DNA of 41,014 bases from DATCJY01 sp036562565 (GTDB taxonomy: Bacteria > Bacteroidota > Bacteroidia > Flavobacteriales_D > Sanyastnellaceae): NCBI GenBank assembly GCA_036562565.1, contig DATCJY010000038.1:1-41014 (forward strand). Reading direction: 5' to 3'. The notes under the pieces are model-generated. The model saw nothing but the letters and a program-made list of their open reading frames with translations. It made no database searches and was not told the DNA's origin. Positions 18,156 through 26,724 of this stretch are shown one piece after another (the first letter of the stretch is position 1; each line of letters opens with the position of its first letter). Position numbers and translations under genes: made by a program.

Positions 18156-19289
18156 TTATCTTCTAAGGGTGACATACCCTTTCTTCTCTAACTTGTTTCC
18201 TTCTTTATCAAGGGCGGAGATATAGAACTTGTATTCGCCTTGTGGCAAAGGATTGCCTTGCTGGTCGTTGCCATCCCAAAGGCGGTTGTCATCCGTCTCA
18301 AACACAATTCTGTCATTGCTGAATATGATAGTTTTCTGCAACGTGATATTGCGTGATTTTTCCAATACGTCAAATGTGTCGTTGAGTCCGTCACCGTTAG
18401 GAGTGAAAATGTTTGGCACATCGATGAATGCCGGAAGGTAGGCTGCTACATCATATGTGTATAGCTCTTGATGGCCTTGTGCATCGGTCACGGTGAGCGT
18501 TACTTGATGCACACCTTCTTCCCCAAAGCTGTGCATTGGACTTCTGTCGGTGCTGGTGGTTCCGTCACCAAAATCCCAGAGGTAGGTCTCGCCAGCCGTG
18601 TATTGTGGCATGAAGAAGAAGCGAAGTTCTTCTTTGTTGACAGAAGCGATATTGAAGTGGGCGGTGAGCAATTCTTTTTCCTCTTCAGCAGCGTGTTTTA
18701 ATGGTGCACCCGGTTGAGCCGGTTGTGCATTCACCGGAGAAGATGTGTATGATGGAGCGGGTGTGGCAGTTGGTGATGGAGTTGTAATCACAACCGGTGC
18801 ATCTTTTGCCGGAGAAACAGCAGAAGCCGGCTGTTGCACGGCAATGCTCTGCTGTACAGTGGAACCATCAGCTACAGTTGTAGAAGCAGACGGTTGAGTG
18901 TTATTCTTCTCAACAACCGCAGTAGTTTCATTAACCTCGTTGATAAAGTCGCTCGTTGTGGCAGCAGCTTCCTGAGCCGGAGGAGCAGTTGGGTTAGCTG
19001 TGCTAGAAGGTTGTTCGTTGGTAGCAGGTTCTTTATCCAGAACCGCATAGGTAACAACTGAAGCCACAGTAATTGCAGCCACTGCCGCTATCCAAATGAG
19101 TTTGGTGCTAATGGCTTTGGTTGCCAAGGTAGCCGTGCTTCCCGTACCGCTTGCACTGCCGCTGGCGGCAGCACCACCGGAGGGAAGTTGTGAGGCGATG
19201 TTATTCCACAATTCCGGACGCACCGCGCTCTCATAATTTCCCAGCTTTTGGGAGAAAATTTCCTTTATGTATTCGTCAGCGTGTTTCAA
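18156..19289 (-). CDS. Putative anti-sigma membrane protein with PKD and T9SS-like C-terminal domain
   Basis: The protein has 377 residues. The N-terminus has no signal peptide but a short cytoplasmic module (YIKEIFSQKLGNYESAV, then PELWNNIASQL) typical of Bacteroidota proteins encoded with ECF sigma factors. One membrane segment follows (LIWIAAVAAITVASVVTYAV, about 64-83), then a low-complexity Ala/Pro/Thr/Ser linker (85-205). A PKD domain comes next (about 210-283, with YLWDFGDGTTSTD and HQVTLTVTD), and last a CHU_C/T9SS type B-like domain (291-377, starting PNIFTPNGDGLNDTFDV). The usual NRWG motif of that domain is replaced by SNDRIVF. The gene overlaps the sigma factor gene by 14 bases. 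I infer a membrane-anchored partner holding the sigma factor, with a periplasmic sensor arm. A structural role in gliding or T9SS is the alternative. Confidence 0.82.
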   Translation of the reverse strand: MKHADEYIKEIFSQKLGNYESAVRPELWNNIASQLPSGGAAASGSASGTGSTATLATKAISTKLIWIAAVAAITVASVVTYAVLDKEPATNEQPSSTANPTAPPAQEAAATTSDFINEVNETTAVVEKNNTQPSASTTVADGSTVQQSIAVQQPASAVSPAKDAPVVITTPSPTATPAPSYTSSPVNAQPAQPGAPLKHAAEEEKELLTAHFNIASVNKEELRFFFMPQYTAGETYLWDFGDGTTSTDRSPMHSFGEEGVHQVTLTVTDAQGHQELYTYDVAAYLPAFIDVPNIFTPNGDGLNDTFDVLEKSRNITLQKTIIFSNDRIVFETDDNRLWDGNDQQGNPLPQGEYKFYISALDKEGNKLEKKGYVTLRR

Positions 19290-19818
19290 TTTCTTGTTTT
19301 TCTGTCAAATGTTTTTTCAGCCAATTCTTCGCTTTCAAAAACTGGGTTTTCGATGTGTTTTCCGAAATGCCCATCATTTCAGCGATTTCCTTGTGAGGGT
19401 AACCTTCAATGGCAAACAGGTTGAACACCGTGCGATAGCCTGAAGGCATCTTTTCTATCAGCTCCAGCAGACTTTGCTCGTTCATGCGGCTGATGGCGCT
19501 TATTTCTTCAGCATCGATGTGTTGTACTGTTTCAATATCGGTTGTGTTTCGCCACTTGTTGCGGCTGCGCAGGTAGGTGAGGGCTGTATTGACCATGATG
19601 GTTCTTATCCAACCGCCTAGCGGGCCGGTTCCTTGCCACTGTCCTATTTTATCAAACACCTTGATAAAACCTTCTTGCAGCACATCTTCGGCTTCTTCCT
19701 GGCTGTCGCAATAGCGAAGGCACACAGTCATCATTTTTCTGGAATATAGTTTCCACAGCAGCTCCTGGGCATCGCGTTTGCCCGCAGCACAACCGTTTGC
19801 TAATTCCTGATCTGTCAT
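19276..19818 (-). CDS. ECF-type RNA polymerase sigma factor
   Basis: This 180-residue sigma-70 family factor is of the extracytoplasmic-function size. Region 2 includes YCDSQEEAEDVLQEGFIKVF (DNA melting and core binding), followed by GPLGGWIRTIMVNTALTYLR. Region 4 includes PSGYRTVFNLFAIEGYPHKE and the helix-turn-helix EIAEMMGISENTSKTQFLKA. It has no sensory extension. The 3' end overlaps the start of the PKD membrane protein gene by 14 bases, the usual sigma/anti-sigma arrangement. Its regulon is unknown. Position downstream of a giant T9SS substrate suggests surface or secretion genes. Confidence 0.92.
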   Translation of the reverse strand: MTDQELANGCAAGKRDAQELLWKLYSRKMMTVCLRYCDSQEEAEDVLQEGFIKVFDKIGQWQGTGPLGGWIRTIMVNTALTYLRSRNKWRNTTDIETVQHIDAEEISAISRMNEQSLLELIEKMPSGYRTVFNLFAIEGYPHKEIAEMMGISENTSKTQFLKAKNWLKKHLTEKQEIETR

Positions 19819-19850
19819 ACCATGTGGCCTGTGTTGAGATGAAAGGCAAC

Positions 19851-19896
19851 CGAAAAAAGTTGCCCGAACTGGAAGTTAATTTATCCAATTCGGGCA
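19851..19896 (-). terminator. Terminator after the giant type B surface protein
   Basis: On the minus strand a 12-bp stem with one mismatch (TGCCCGAA core, arms 19861-19872 and 19885-19896) is followed by ACTTTTTTCGG down to 19851. It lies 20 bases past the stop at 19916. It separates the giant gene from the sigma operon, which therefore probably has its own promoter or depends on read-through. Confidence 0.8.
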
Positions 19897-19915
19897 AAAA
19901 TAAAGGGATGAAATA

Positions 19916-22900
19916 CTATCGAATGATCGTGACGGTTCCTTCAAACACCTGTAAGTTGGTACTGCCGAGCTCGTAACACTCAATGTGCCAGATATAGGTG
20001 CCATCCGGAACGAAGTGTTGTCCATGCATGTATTCACCGGTCCATGGTTCTTCAGAATTTTCGCTGTAGAATACGGTATCGCCCCAGCGGTTCATTATCC
20101 AGATTTTGTAACGATCTGGGTCGTGGCCGGAGACTATGGGCAAGAACACATCGTTGAGTTTTACTTCATCATCCGGATCCGGTGTGAATGCATTTGGTAC
20201 ATAAACCTGCAATACGGTTTCCATGAACACATCCTGGCAGATGGTGTCTTTACAGCCATGAATAGTGGTGGCTTCCAGACACACTTCATAGGTGTATTGA
20301 TCACGTGGAGGCAATACAAATAAGGGGTCTTTCTGCACGGATGTTCCTACACCTTGTACAGTCCAGAGATAAGTATCTCCGGCCAAGGTTGTATTGACAA
20401 ACTGAACGCGGTTATTGATAACTGTCACCGGTTCGGGCTCCCAGGTGAATCCGACAGCAGGCTTGCCATAAATGGTTATCGGACTGTCGAGTGTATCACT
20501 TCCTACACAACCATGCTCCGTTGTGATGGTATAGACAGGATAGAACACACCGTAGTTCGGATAAGTAAAGGTATTATCACCGCACAATGCTTGTGGTTGT
20601 CCGGTTCCGAAGTTCCATACACAGGTAAAATCGTCTGTAATCGGGTCACTGAGGTCAATGAAATTAACGGTTTGCGGATAACAACCTTCGATGACATCGG
20701 AGTCAATAATCACATTCGGAGTATCGTGAACAACAACATAAATACTGTCGGTTTTCTCTTGGCTGCAACCGTCTGAAGCGACAACATGGTAAGTCGTGTT
20801 CACCAAAGGACAGATGTGCAGTGGATTCACATTGCCCAAGGAGATATGGTTTGGAGCTTGTGTCCATGTTACTTGTACATTGCCATTACCACCTGAGACA
20901 ATAGCATTGAGGTCCACGCAATCGAACTCACAAATCTCGATGCTGTCAAGACCATTTTGCAAGTTGAGGAAAATCTCCGGAGCGAGTTCGGCAGCCATCA
21001 TCACCACGTTGCTACGGCAATTGTTGGCATCGGTCACAACACCGTAGAGGGTTACATCTTCCGTGATATTGATACAGTAGTTGTCATCATCTGTTACGAT
21101 ACAAGTTCCATCAGCTGCGCTACAGCTGTGCCAGCTGATGTTCAATGGAGCGGTACCACCGGTAGGGTTGGCCGTGAAGCAAGCCTGCTCGTTGTAACAG
21201 AATATATTGTCATCCCATTGCACTTCGTTGAAGGTAATGGCAGGAGACAATGGATGCACACCAATGGTTGTGGAAGTGGTACAAGATTCAGTTGGTGATA
21301 CCATGAAGGTCACAAGGAGGGTATAATCTGTATCGCAAGGTGGTACATTCAGGAATTCACCGGTTGTCAATGAACTTGGGTTGGCGGTGTATTCACAATC
21401 CGGGTTGCTGAGCTGATAAGTTGTATATGGCTTGTTCACCTGGATAGAGCCCAAGTCATAAGCACATGTTGGTGGAACAAGTGTAATGTCAGCGAGAGTG
21501 ATTACCTCAGGGTCGCGCTCAAGGATGACGATGGTATCGCTATACACACAACCAATGGCATCGGTGATATTGTAGATATAATTACCCGGGCACAGGTTGG
21601 TCATATCCCATGCGGTCACGTTGGAGGTAGGATCCAATGTATAAGGAGCAAAACCACCGGAAGCAGTCAAGTGAATTTCTCCTGAACAACTGCCGAAGCA
21701 AAGCTGTTCGGTGAAGTTTTCATTTACAGAAATAGAATCGGCAACTGTGATTTGAATGGTAGCGGTATTGGAGCATGTCGCGTTGCCATGTACTTCAAAT
21801 GCTGTTACAGTGAATGTTTCATTGCTAGCAGGACATACATGAACAGTAGAGGAATTCAAATCAGAACCTTCCGAAATAGAAGATGAAACAGTCCATGTAT
21901 AAGTCAGGTTGCTGTTGCCATTCGCTTGCAAATCTGTACATGCGCTATAGCACAAGGAATCTGATAGAGTGGTAATGCTCACTGCAGGCAAACCATGAAT
22001 GGTAAGCAACATGGTGTCTGAAGCTGAACATTGAGCCACATGAGCAGTAACGATGTATTCGATAGCAGTTGCGGGAACGGTTGTTACGGTTACGATAGGC
22101 TCGGCCACGTTAGCCGGATTGGGTAGTGGCGGCATATTGGAGCTCCATGTATAGGTCTGTCCTGTTATTGCAGGTGTACCAATGGTAATAGGAAGACCAA
22201 TGCATTGGTCCAAGTCAGGCCCGGCATTTGCGATAGGAGTGGCAATTTCAGTAACGTTGATAACGGTCGGGGCCGCACTTACACAACCGTTGGCGTCCGT
22301 CACACTGGTGATTTCATAAACCCCGGGCACATCAATTGTAATGCTGCCGATAGCAGGAGCATTGGTTGCCGGAGTAGCGATATCAGGGTCCGGAACGTTG
22401 TAGTTGATGGTATAAGGCGCTGTGGAACCACCGGAAATAGCGTAATTCAATACAATGTTTGAAGCTTCACAGAAACTGGTATCACCCTGTACCCATTGCA
22501 CAATCGGAAGAGGGTCAATGGTAAGCGTAACGGCAGTGCTTGGTGTGGTATTGGTACAGTTATTAGCATCAGTTACGGAGATAATCTGATAGCTGCCACC
22601 TGCACCTACACAATAGTTAGAGTAAGGAGTTGCTGCGATGTTTGGAATCACATCATCATTAGCCCCCGGATTGTCAATGGTCAATGTCCATGGGGCAGCA
22701 CCGGTGAGGTTGATTTCAAAGCAGTTGGTAGTGCCGAAACATGTGTGGGCATCACCGTTGAAGTTGGCGGTCGGTAGTGGGTGAATGATGACATCCACTG
22801 AGCCGCTTACGGTTCCCACACACACGTTGGCTGCTACACCGCTGGATATTCCGGTAAGTTCATGCACACCATCTTCATTGCTACAGAAGCTGTATGGCAG

Positions 22901-25900
22901 TGTAGCATTGGCTGGAACAGTGATAGGAGACAATGCACCCGGTGCACCATCCACGGTGTAGGTGATATTCCAAGGTCCTTGGCCGGTCAATGTAACATTG
23001 AGTGTGACACAGTTGCCAAAACAAGCCGATGTTGCTCCGGATGCACTCAATGCAGCAGTCGGAGTTTGGTACCACACAACAGGGGTACCGTTGGATACTT
23101 GAACATTCGCAGCCGATAGGTTTACACAGCCTGTGGTTGTGCTTTCATCTCCTGCAACTGCCGCGATATAATAAGTTGTGCCATATGTCATGCCAGCGTT
23201 TTCATCAAAGCTGAAGATAGGTGCATTACAGTTTTGCTGTATGACAGAACCGGCAGCTAGAGGGGAAGCGGCATTGGAGTACAAAATGTACATAAGGGCA
23301 TCATTGCCATCAAGGAATTCGTCACCGTTGTGAACGGCAGTTACCGCTCCATCTCCGCAAATGCTTTGTGGGTCATCAACCATCGTCCCTGCATTTGTCA
23401 GCACAGGGCAGGTGTGGTTGGCATTCATCGTAACGGTGTTACAAGCGTGTACATCGGTAAAGCTCCATGAAGCTGAGGTGCCGCTGTCTACCCATTGTGA
23501 AGTGAAAGTAGTGTCAGTGATAGGGCCGTGAGTTGCTTCATTATAAGGTGCCACACCATCACTCAAGTTGAAGGTTACGCGGTATTGTGTACTGATGTTG
23601 TTACACTCAATATTTGTTTGTGTTACGGTAATGTCTCCATGGACGTTGAGTGTGCGGCACACGTTGAAGGTGGCTGGACAATAACCACCATCCGGGCGCA
23701 CAAATGCAATAGAGTCCAGACAGTAAACCGTATTCGTTTCAGGGCTTACAAGCGAAGTGAACGCTGCACTTGAAGATTGGCTGCAGAATGGCGGAGCAAA
23801 AGCGGGAAGATCACTTGGTGTAGCACTGAAGTAGAGACATGCAGTTTGCGCTGCAGGTCCGTAGTTTACTGTCAATGTAGCGTCTTGACCTTCACAGATA
23901 TCTGTTTCACTCAACGTATAGCTTGTCAAAGTTGGAACCGGTGTCACAGTGACCGTTGCACATTGACCGGAGATGGTACCCGATGAGCAGTTGGCATCTT
24001 GTACCGCGGTGAAGCAATAAGTTGTGGTAGCCAACGGACAAACGCTGAAAGTATAGTTTGCAGTAGGAATATTGAGTGAGTAGGAAGTGCCATTTTCTGT
24101 ATAGGTAATTAACCAAGGTCCTGTACCGGTTAAGGTCAGTTGCAGGTCGGCACATTGTCCGCTACAAATGGACATGTCACCATTGACGGTAACGGTTGGC
24201 AGCGGGTTTACCACCACAGTGACAGAAGCGTTAACTGAATCGCTGCTAGGGCAAGCAGGGCCACTGGTATAGCTTACTTGGTCAATGTCATAAGTGTAGT
24301 TGCCGGCAACGGTTGGAACGGTCACGTTCACTGTACCACCATTGAAGTTGTTAAGCGTCATCGGAGTGTCGGTGCCATTTGGGTCAGTGATGGTATAGTT
24401 GACGTTGTATGAGCCTCCGGCAGGTGAGTACATGAGATTCAGCTGCAGGTCATCACCAAGGCATATTGGACCGGCTGGGTCAAAAGCCGCGGTCACGCGC
24501 TCTCTCACTGTTACTGTAACGCTTTGAGATACTGTAGTAGTGCAGTTGGACGCATCCACGATTTCACTGATACTGTATGTTGTAGTAGAAGTAGGGCATA
24601 CAGAATAAATCTGTGAAGCCGGTACGTTGCTGGTTGGATCAGGGAAGTTTACACCCGTAAATGAGAAGGGTGCCGTTCCTTGAGTAAGCGTTAGGACAAT
24701 GTTGGCACAATCGCCCTCACAAATGGTCGTGTCTGCCGATAGGGTGATAACCGGTGATGGAATGTCAGCTATGGCAATTGTTTCAGTAAGTGTACATCCA
24801 TAAACTGTATCGGTCACCGTTACAGTGTAGCTTGTGCCGCCATTGAGTCCTGTTTGGTCTTGCTGGCCATTTACAATGCCACCGCTTACAGGGCTCCAGT
24901 TATAGCTCAGATTGTTGGATGGTTCGCCATGAATTGTTAGGTCAATGGAACCGTTGTTGTTGTCACAGGTTTCGTCTGTTTTGGTGTATGTGAGATCGGT
25001 CATGAGCACTCTCACAGTAACCGTATCACTGGCATGACAACTGGCAGGTACAGATGTAGTGGATACCAGATACGTAGTGGTCTCTCCGGGAGATACTGTT
25101 TGAGTAGCAGCATTGGGCACAGGGCTGAATGTTTCTCCGGAAATCACACTCCAGTTGTAAGCAGGTGTAGTCAATCCTTCAGCATGAAGGTTGATGGTTT
25201 GTCCGTCACAAATGGTAGTGTCAGAGAAGGTCACACGCAGATTTTCATAGATTGTAATTGTTACCGTAGCATCATCCATGTCAGGAATAGGACAAGCATT
25301 GTCTTCCGCGTGTAAGTTGAAAGTATATGTGCCGATGTGTTCCTCGGAAGTTAATAGCTTATAGGTTTTATAAGCAGGGTTTTGTCCTTGTTGTTCAGAG
25401 GAGAAGGGCAGCGGAGTGTTGGTCTCGCTTATAGTGATGGAGCGCAAAGTATTAGCGTTGGTAGCTCCCACAGTGAAGATGAGTGAATCTCCCGCACATA
25501 CTGCCACCTGATTACCACCGGTGAGCATGGTATTGGGCCCGACTGTTGTAATTACTGGGTCGTTGAATTGAGTTTCGGTCAGTGCACAGTCTCGAACGTG
25601 AAAGACCATGTGCTCATTTACAATACCGATGAGGTTGTCGTTTTCATCATAAATTTCAATCTGAACGCGGATACCGTTGTTGGTGAGCGTAGCAGTGGAT
25701 GGGTTGGTAAAGGTGATTTGCGTACCACCGGAACTCACCGCAGGAGTAGGTGCACCCAAGCCCGGCGGCATGGTCCACCCGGTTGCATCCGTAGGGTCAT
25801 CAAAAATACTTGCCCCCACTACCTGGTTAGCGAGGATTGTGTAGTGGTATGTGTGTCCCGGAGTTGTATTGGCCAGTTGTATTTCATGTGTTTCTGTCAC

Positions 25901-26449
25901 ATTGACGCACAAATATGGAACCTGTGGGTGTGTATCATTGGATACAATGGTGGGGGAGGAATAGCACGGATAATTGGTATCAATGGTTGAGCTGATATAG
26001 ACCGGGCTGTAGAATTCGTTTGCGTTTTTGAAATAGCTCCAATAGTAGGATGACCAGACAATGTCCCAGCTGCAACCCGGTGCAAGTGTCACTACTCCGC
26101 TATACACAAATTGCGCCACCCCCTGGATGGCTCCACCTGAGCAGGAGCTGGAACTCATTTCAGAGGGGCAAAGGTCAGAAATCTGGCTGTAGCCTACATA
26201 GTTGAGGTTGGCCTGAAAGATCGATGCACCGCAAGAGCCGTTGGGAAACAAGAAGACCGATTCAACAGGAGGAATACCACTTCCTGAGAAATCATACCCG
26301 TAACAATCCAAGTAAGACGTCAGTTGTATTTGGTATTGGTCGTCACCTAAACATGTCCAGGTGATGTTTCCCCCAAGTACTGTGTTAGCCAGCGATGTAG
26401 AGCTGCAAAACATTATTGCAGCAAGAGCGAAGAGTTGTAAAAATCTCAT
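19916..26449 (-). CDS. Giant SprB-like surface protein with T9SS type B sorting domain (2177 aa)
   Basis: This is an exported protein with a clean signal peptide (MRFLQLFALAAIMFCSSTSLA). The body is a long array of Ig-like/SprB-type repeats of about 90-100 residues. Several share a Cys-containing opening (ICEGDCANIVLTL, ICSGQCADLQLTLTG, ACFGNCVTLNVTLTG, TCFGTTNCFEINLTG) and a GPW or APW turn. A PKD-like segment (about 1910-1990, with CVWNFGTGQ) precedes the CHU_C/T9SS type B domain (about 2085-2177). That domain has the canonical PNAFTPDPDDEVKLNDVF, IWIMNRWGDTVF and PDGTYIWHIECY blocks. Such proteins are secreted by T9SS and often act as adhesins, in gliding with a PorP/SprF partner. It is very rich in Thr and Cys. 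The surface-protein assignment is secure, the ligand unknown. Confidence 0.94.
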   Translation of the reverse strand: MRFLQLFALAAIMFCSSTSLANTVLGGNITWTCLGDDQYQIQLTSYLDCYGYDFSGSGIPPVESVFLFPNGSCGASIFQANLNYVGYSQISDLCPSEMSSSSCSGGAIQGVAQFVYSGVVTLAPGCSWDIVWSSYYWSYFKNANEFYSPVYISSTIDTNYPCYSSPTIVSNDTHPQVPYLCVNVTETHEIQLANTTPGHTYHYTILANQVVGASIFDDPTDATGWTMPPGLGAPTPAVSSGGTQITFTNPSTATLTNNGIRVQIEIYDENDNLIGIVNEHMVFHVRDCALTETQFNDPVITTVGPNTMLTGGNQVAVCAGDSLIFTVGATNANTLRSITISETNTPLPFSSEQQGQNPAYKTYKLLTSEEHIGTYTFNLHAEDNACPIPDMDDATVTITIYENLRVTFSDTTICDGQTINLHAEGLTTPAYNWSVISGETFSPVPNAATQTVSPGETTTYLVSTTSVPASCHASDTVTVRVLMTDLTYTKTDETCDNNNGSIDLTIHGEPSNNLSYNWSPVSGGIVNGQQDQTGLNGGTSYTVTVTDTVYGCTLTETIAIADIPSPVITLSADTTICEGDCANIVLTLTQGTAPFSFTGVNFPDPTSNVPASQIYSVCPTSTTTYSISEIVDASNCTTTVSQSVTVTVRERVTAAFDPAGPICLGDDLQLNLMYSPAGGSYNVNYTITDPNGTDTPMTLNNFNGGTVNVTVPTVAGNYTYDIDQVSYTSGPACPSSDSVNASVTVVVNPLPTVTVNGDMSICSGQCADLQLTLTGTGPWLITYTENGTSYSLNIPTANYTFSVCPLATTTYCFTAVQDANCSSGTISGQCATVTVTPVPTLTSYTLSETDICEGQDATLTVNYGPAAQTACLYFSATPSDLPAFAPPFCSQSSSAAFTSLVSPETNTVYCLDSIAFVRPDGGYCPATFNVCRTLNVHGDITVTQTNIECNNISTQYRVTFNLSDGVAPYNEATHGPITDTTFTSQWVDSGTSASWSFTDVHACNTVTMNANHTCPVLTNAGTMVDDPQSICGDGAVTAVHNGDEFLDGNDALMYILYSNAASPLAAGSVIQQNCNAPIFSFDENAGMTYGTTYYIAAVAGDESTTTGCVNLSAANVQVSNGTPVVWYQTPTAALSASGATSACFGNCVTLNVTLTGQGPWNITYTVDGAPGALSPITVPANATLPYSFCSNEDGVHELTGISSGVAANVCVGTVSGSVDVIIHPLPTANFNGDAHTCFGTTNCFEINLTGAAPWTLTIDNPGANDDVIPNIAATPYSNYCVGAGGSYQIISVTDANNCTNTTPSTAVTLTIDPLPIVQWVQGDTSFCEASNIVLNYAISGGSTAPYTINYNVPDPDIATPATNAPAIGSITIDVPGVYEITSVTDANGCVSAAPTVINVTEIATPIANAGPDLDQCIGLPITIGTPAITGQTYTWSSNMPPLPNPANVAEPIVTVTTVPATAIEYIVTAHVAQCSASDTMLLTIHGLPAVSITTLSDSLCYSACTDLQANGNSNLTYTWTVSSSISEGSDLNSSTVHVCPASNETFTVTAFEVHGNATCSNTATIQITVADSISVNENFTEQLCFGSCSGEIHLTASGGFAPYTLDPTSNVTAWDMTNLCPGNYIYNITDAIGCVYSDTIVILERDPEVITLADITLVPPTCAYDLGSIQVNKPYTTYQLSNPDCEYTANPSSLTTGEFLNVPPCDTDYTLLVTFMVSPTESCTTSTTIGVHPLSPAITFNEVQWDDNIFCYNEQACFTANPTGGTAPLNISWHSCSAADGTCIVTDDDNYCINITEDVTLYGVVTDANNCRSNVVMMAAELAPEIFLNLQNGLDSIEICEFDCVDLNAIVSGGNGNVQVTWTQAPNHISLGNVNPLHICPLVNTTYHVVASDGCSQEKTDSIYVVVHDTPNVIIDSDVIEGCYPQTVNFIDLSDPITDDFTCVWNFGTGQPQALCGDNTFTYPNYGVFYPVYTITTEHGCVGSDTLDSPITIYGKPAVGFTWEPEPVTVINNRVQFVNTTLAGDTYLWTVQGVGTSVQKDPLFVLPPRDQYTYEVCLEATTIHGCKDTICQDVFMETVLQVYVPNAFTPDPDDEVKLNDVFLPIVSGHDPDRYKIWIMNRWGDTVFYSENSEEPWTGEYMHGQHFVPDGTYIWHIECYELGSTNLQVFEGTVTIIR

Positions 26450-26668
26450 TTATTGGTTCTCCAAATTACGCAAATCCTCTCACTACCAATTAAAGATAGC
26501 AATCCAAATCAAACTGAAAATTGTAGTTGCCTTAAGCCCAAATGTAAAAAGATGCAAACAATTTCAGTTGTAAGGCTTGCATAAGTTTTTCAGGATGGTT
26601 ATTAACCGCCTAATAATTGGACGCAACTTTTGAAAAATGGATGCATGAAGGTGGGAGCTTGTTAAATG

Positions 26669-26705
26669 ATAAAGGGCGGTTTCATTTCGTGAAACCGCCC
26701 TTTAT
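26669..26705 (-). terminator. Terminator of trigger factor gene (possibly bidirectional)
   Basis: A perfect 16-bp stem ATAAAGGGCGGTTTCA (26669-26684) has the 5-base loop TTTCG. The T-rich flank needed for termination is mostly inside the stem base (CTTTAT). It lies 20 bases beyond the tig stop. The rest of the gap 26450-26668 shows no gene; a weak promoter match (GTAATTTG with TTG 17 bases upstream, minus strand, 26462-26489) faces the giant gene. Confidence 0.8.
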
Positions 26706-26724
26706 GTTATTGTGAAACAGGTTT

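Noticed and set aside
19895..19902. TATTTTTG on the minus strand as a promoter for the sigma operon
   Set aside because: It overlaps the terminator flank and lacks a TTG at the required distance; probably coincidental.
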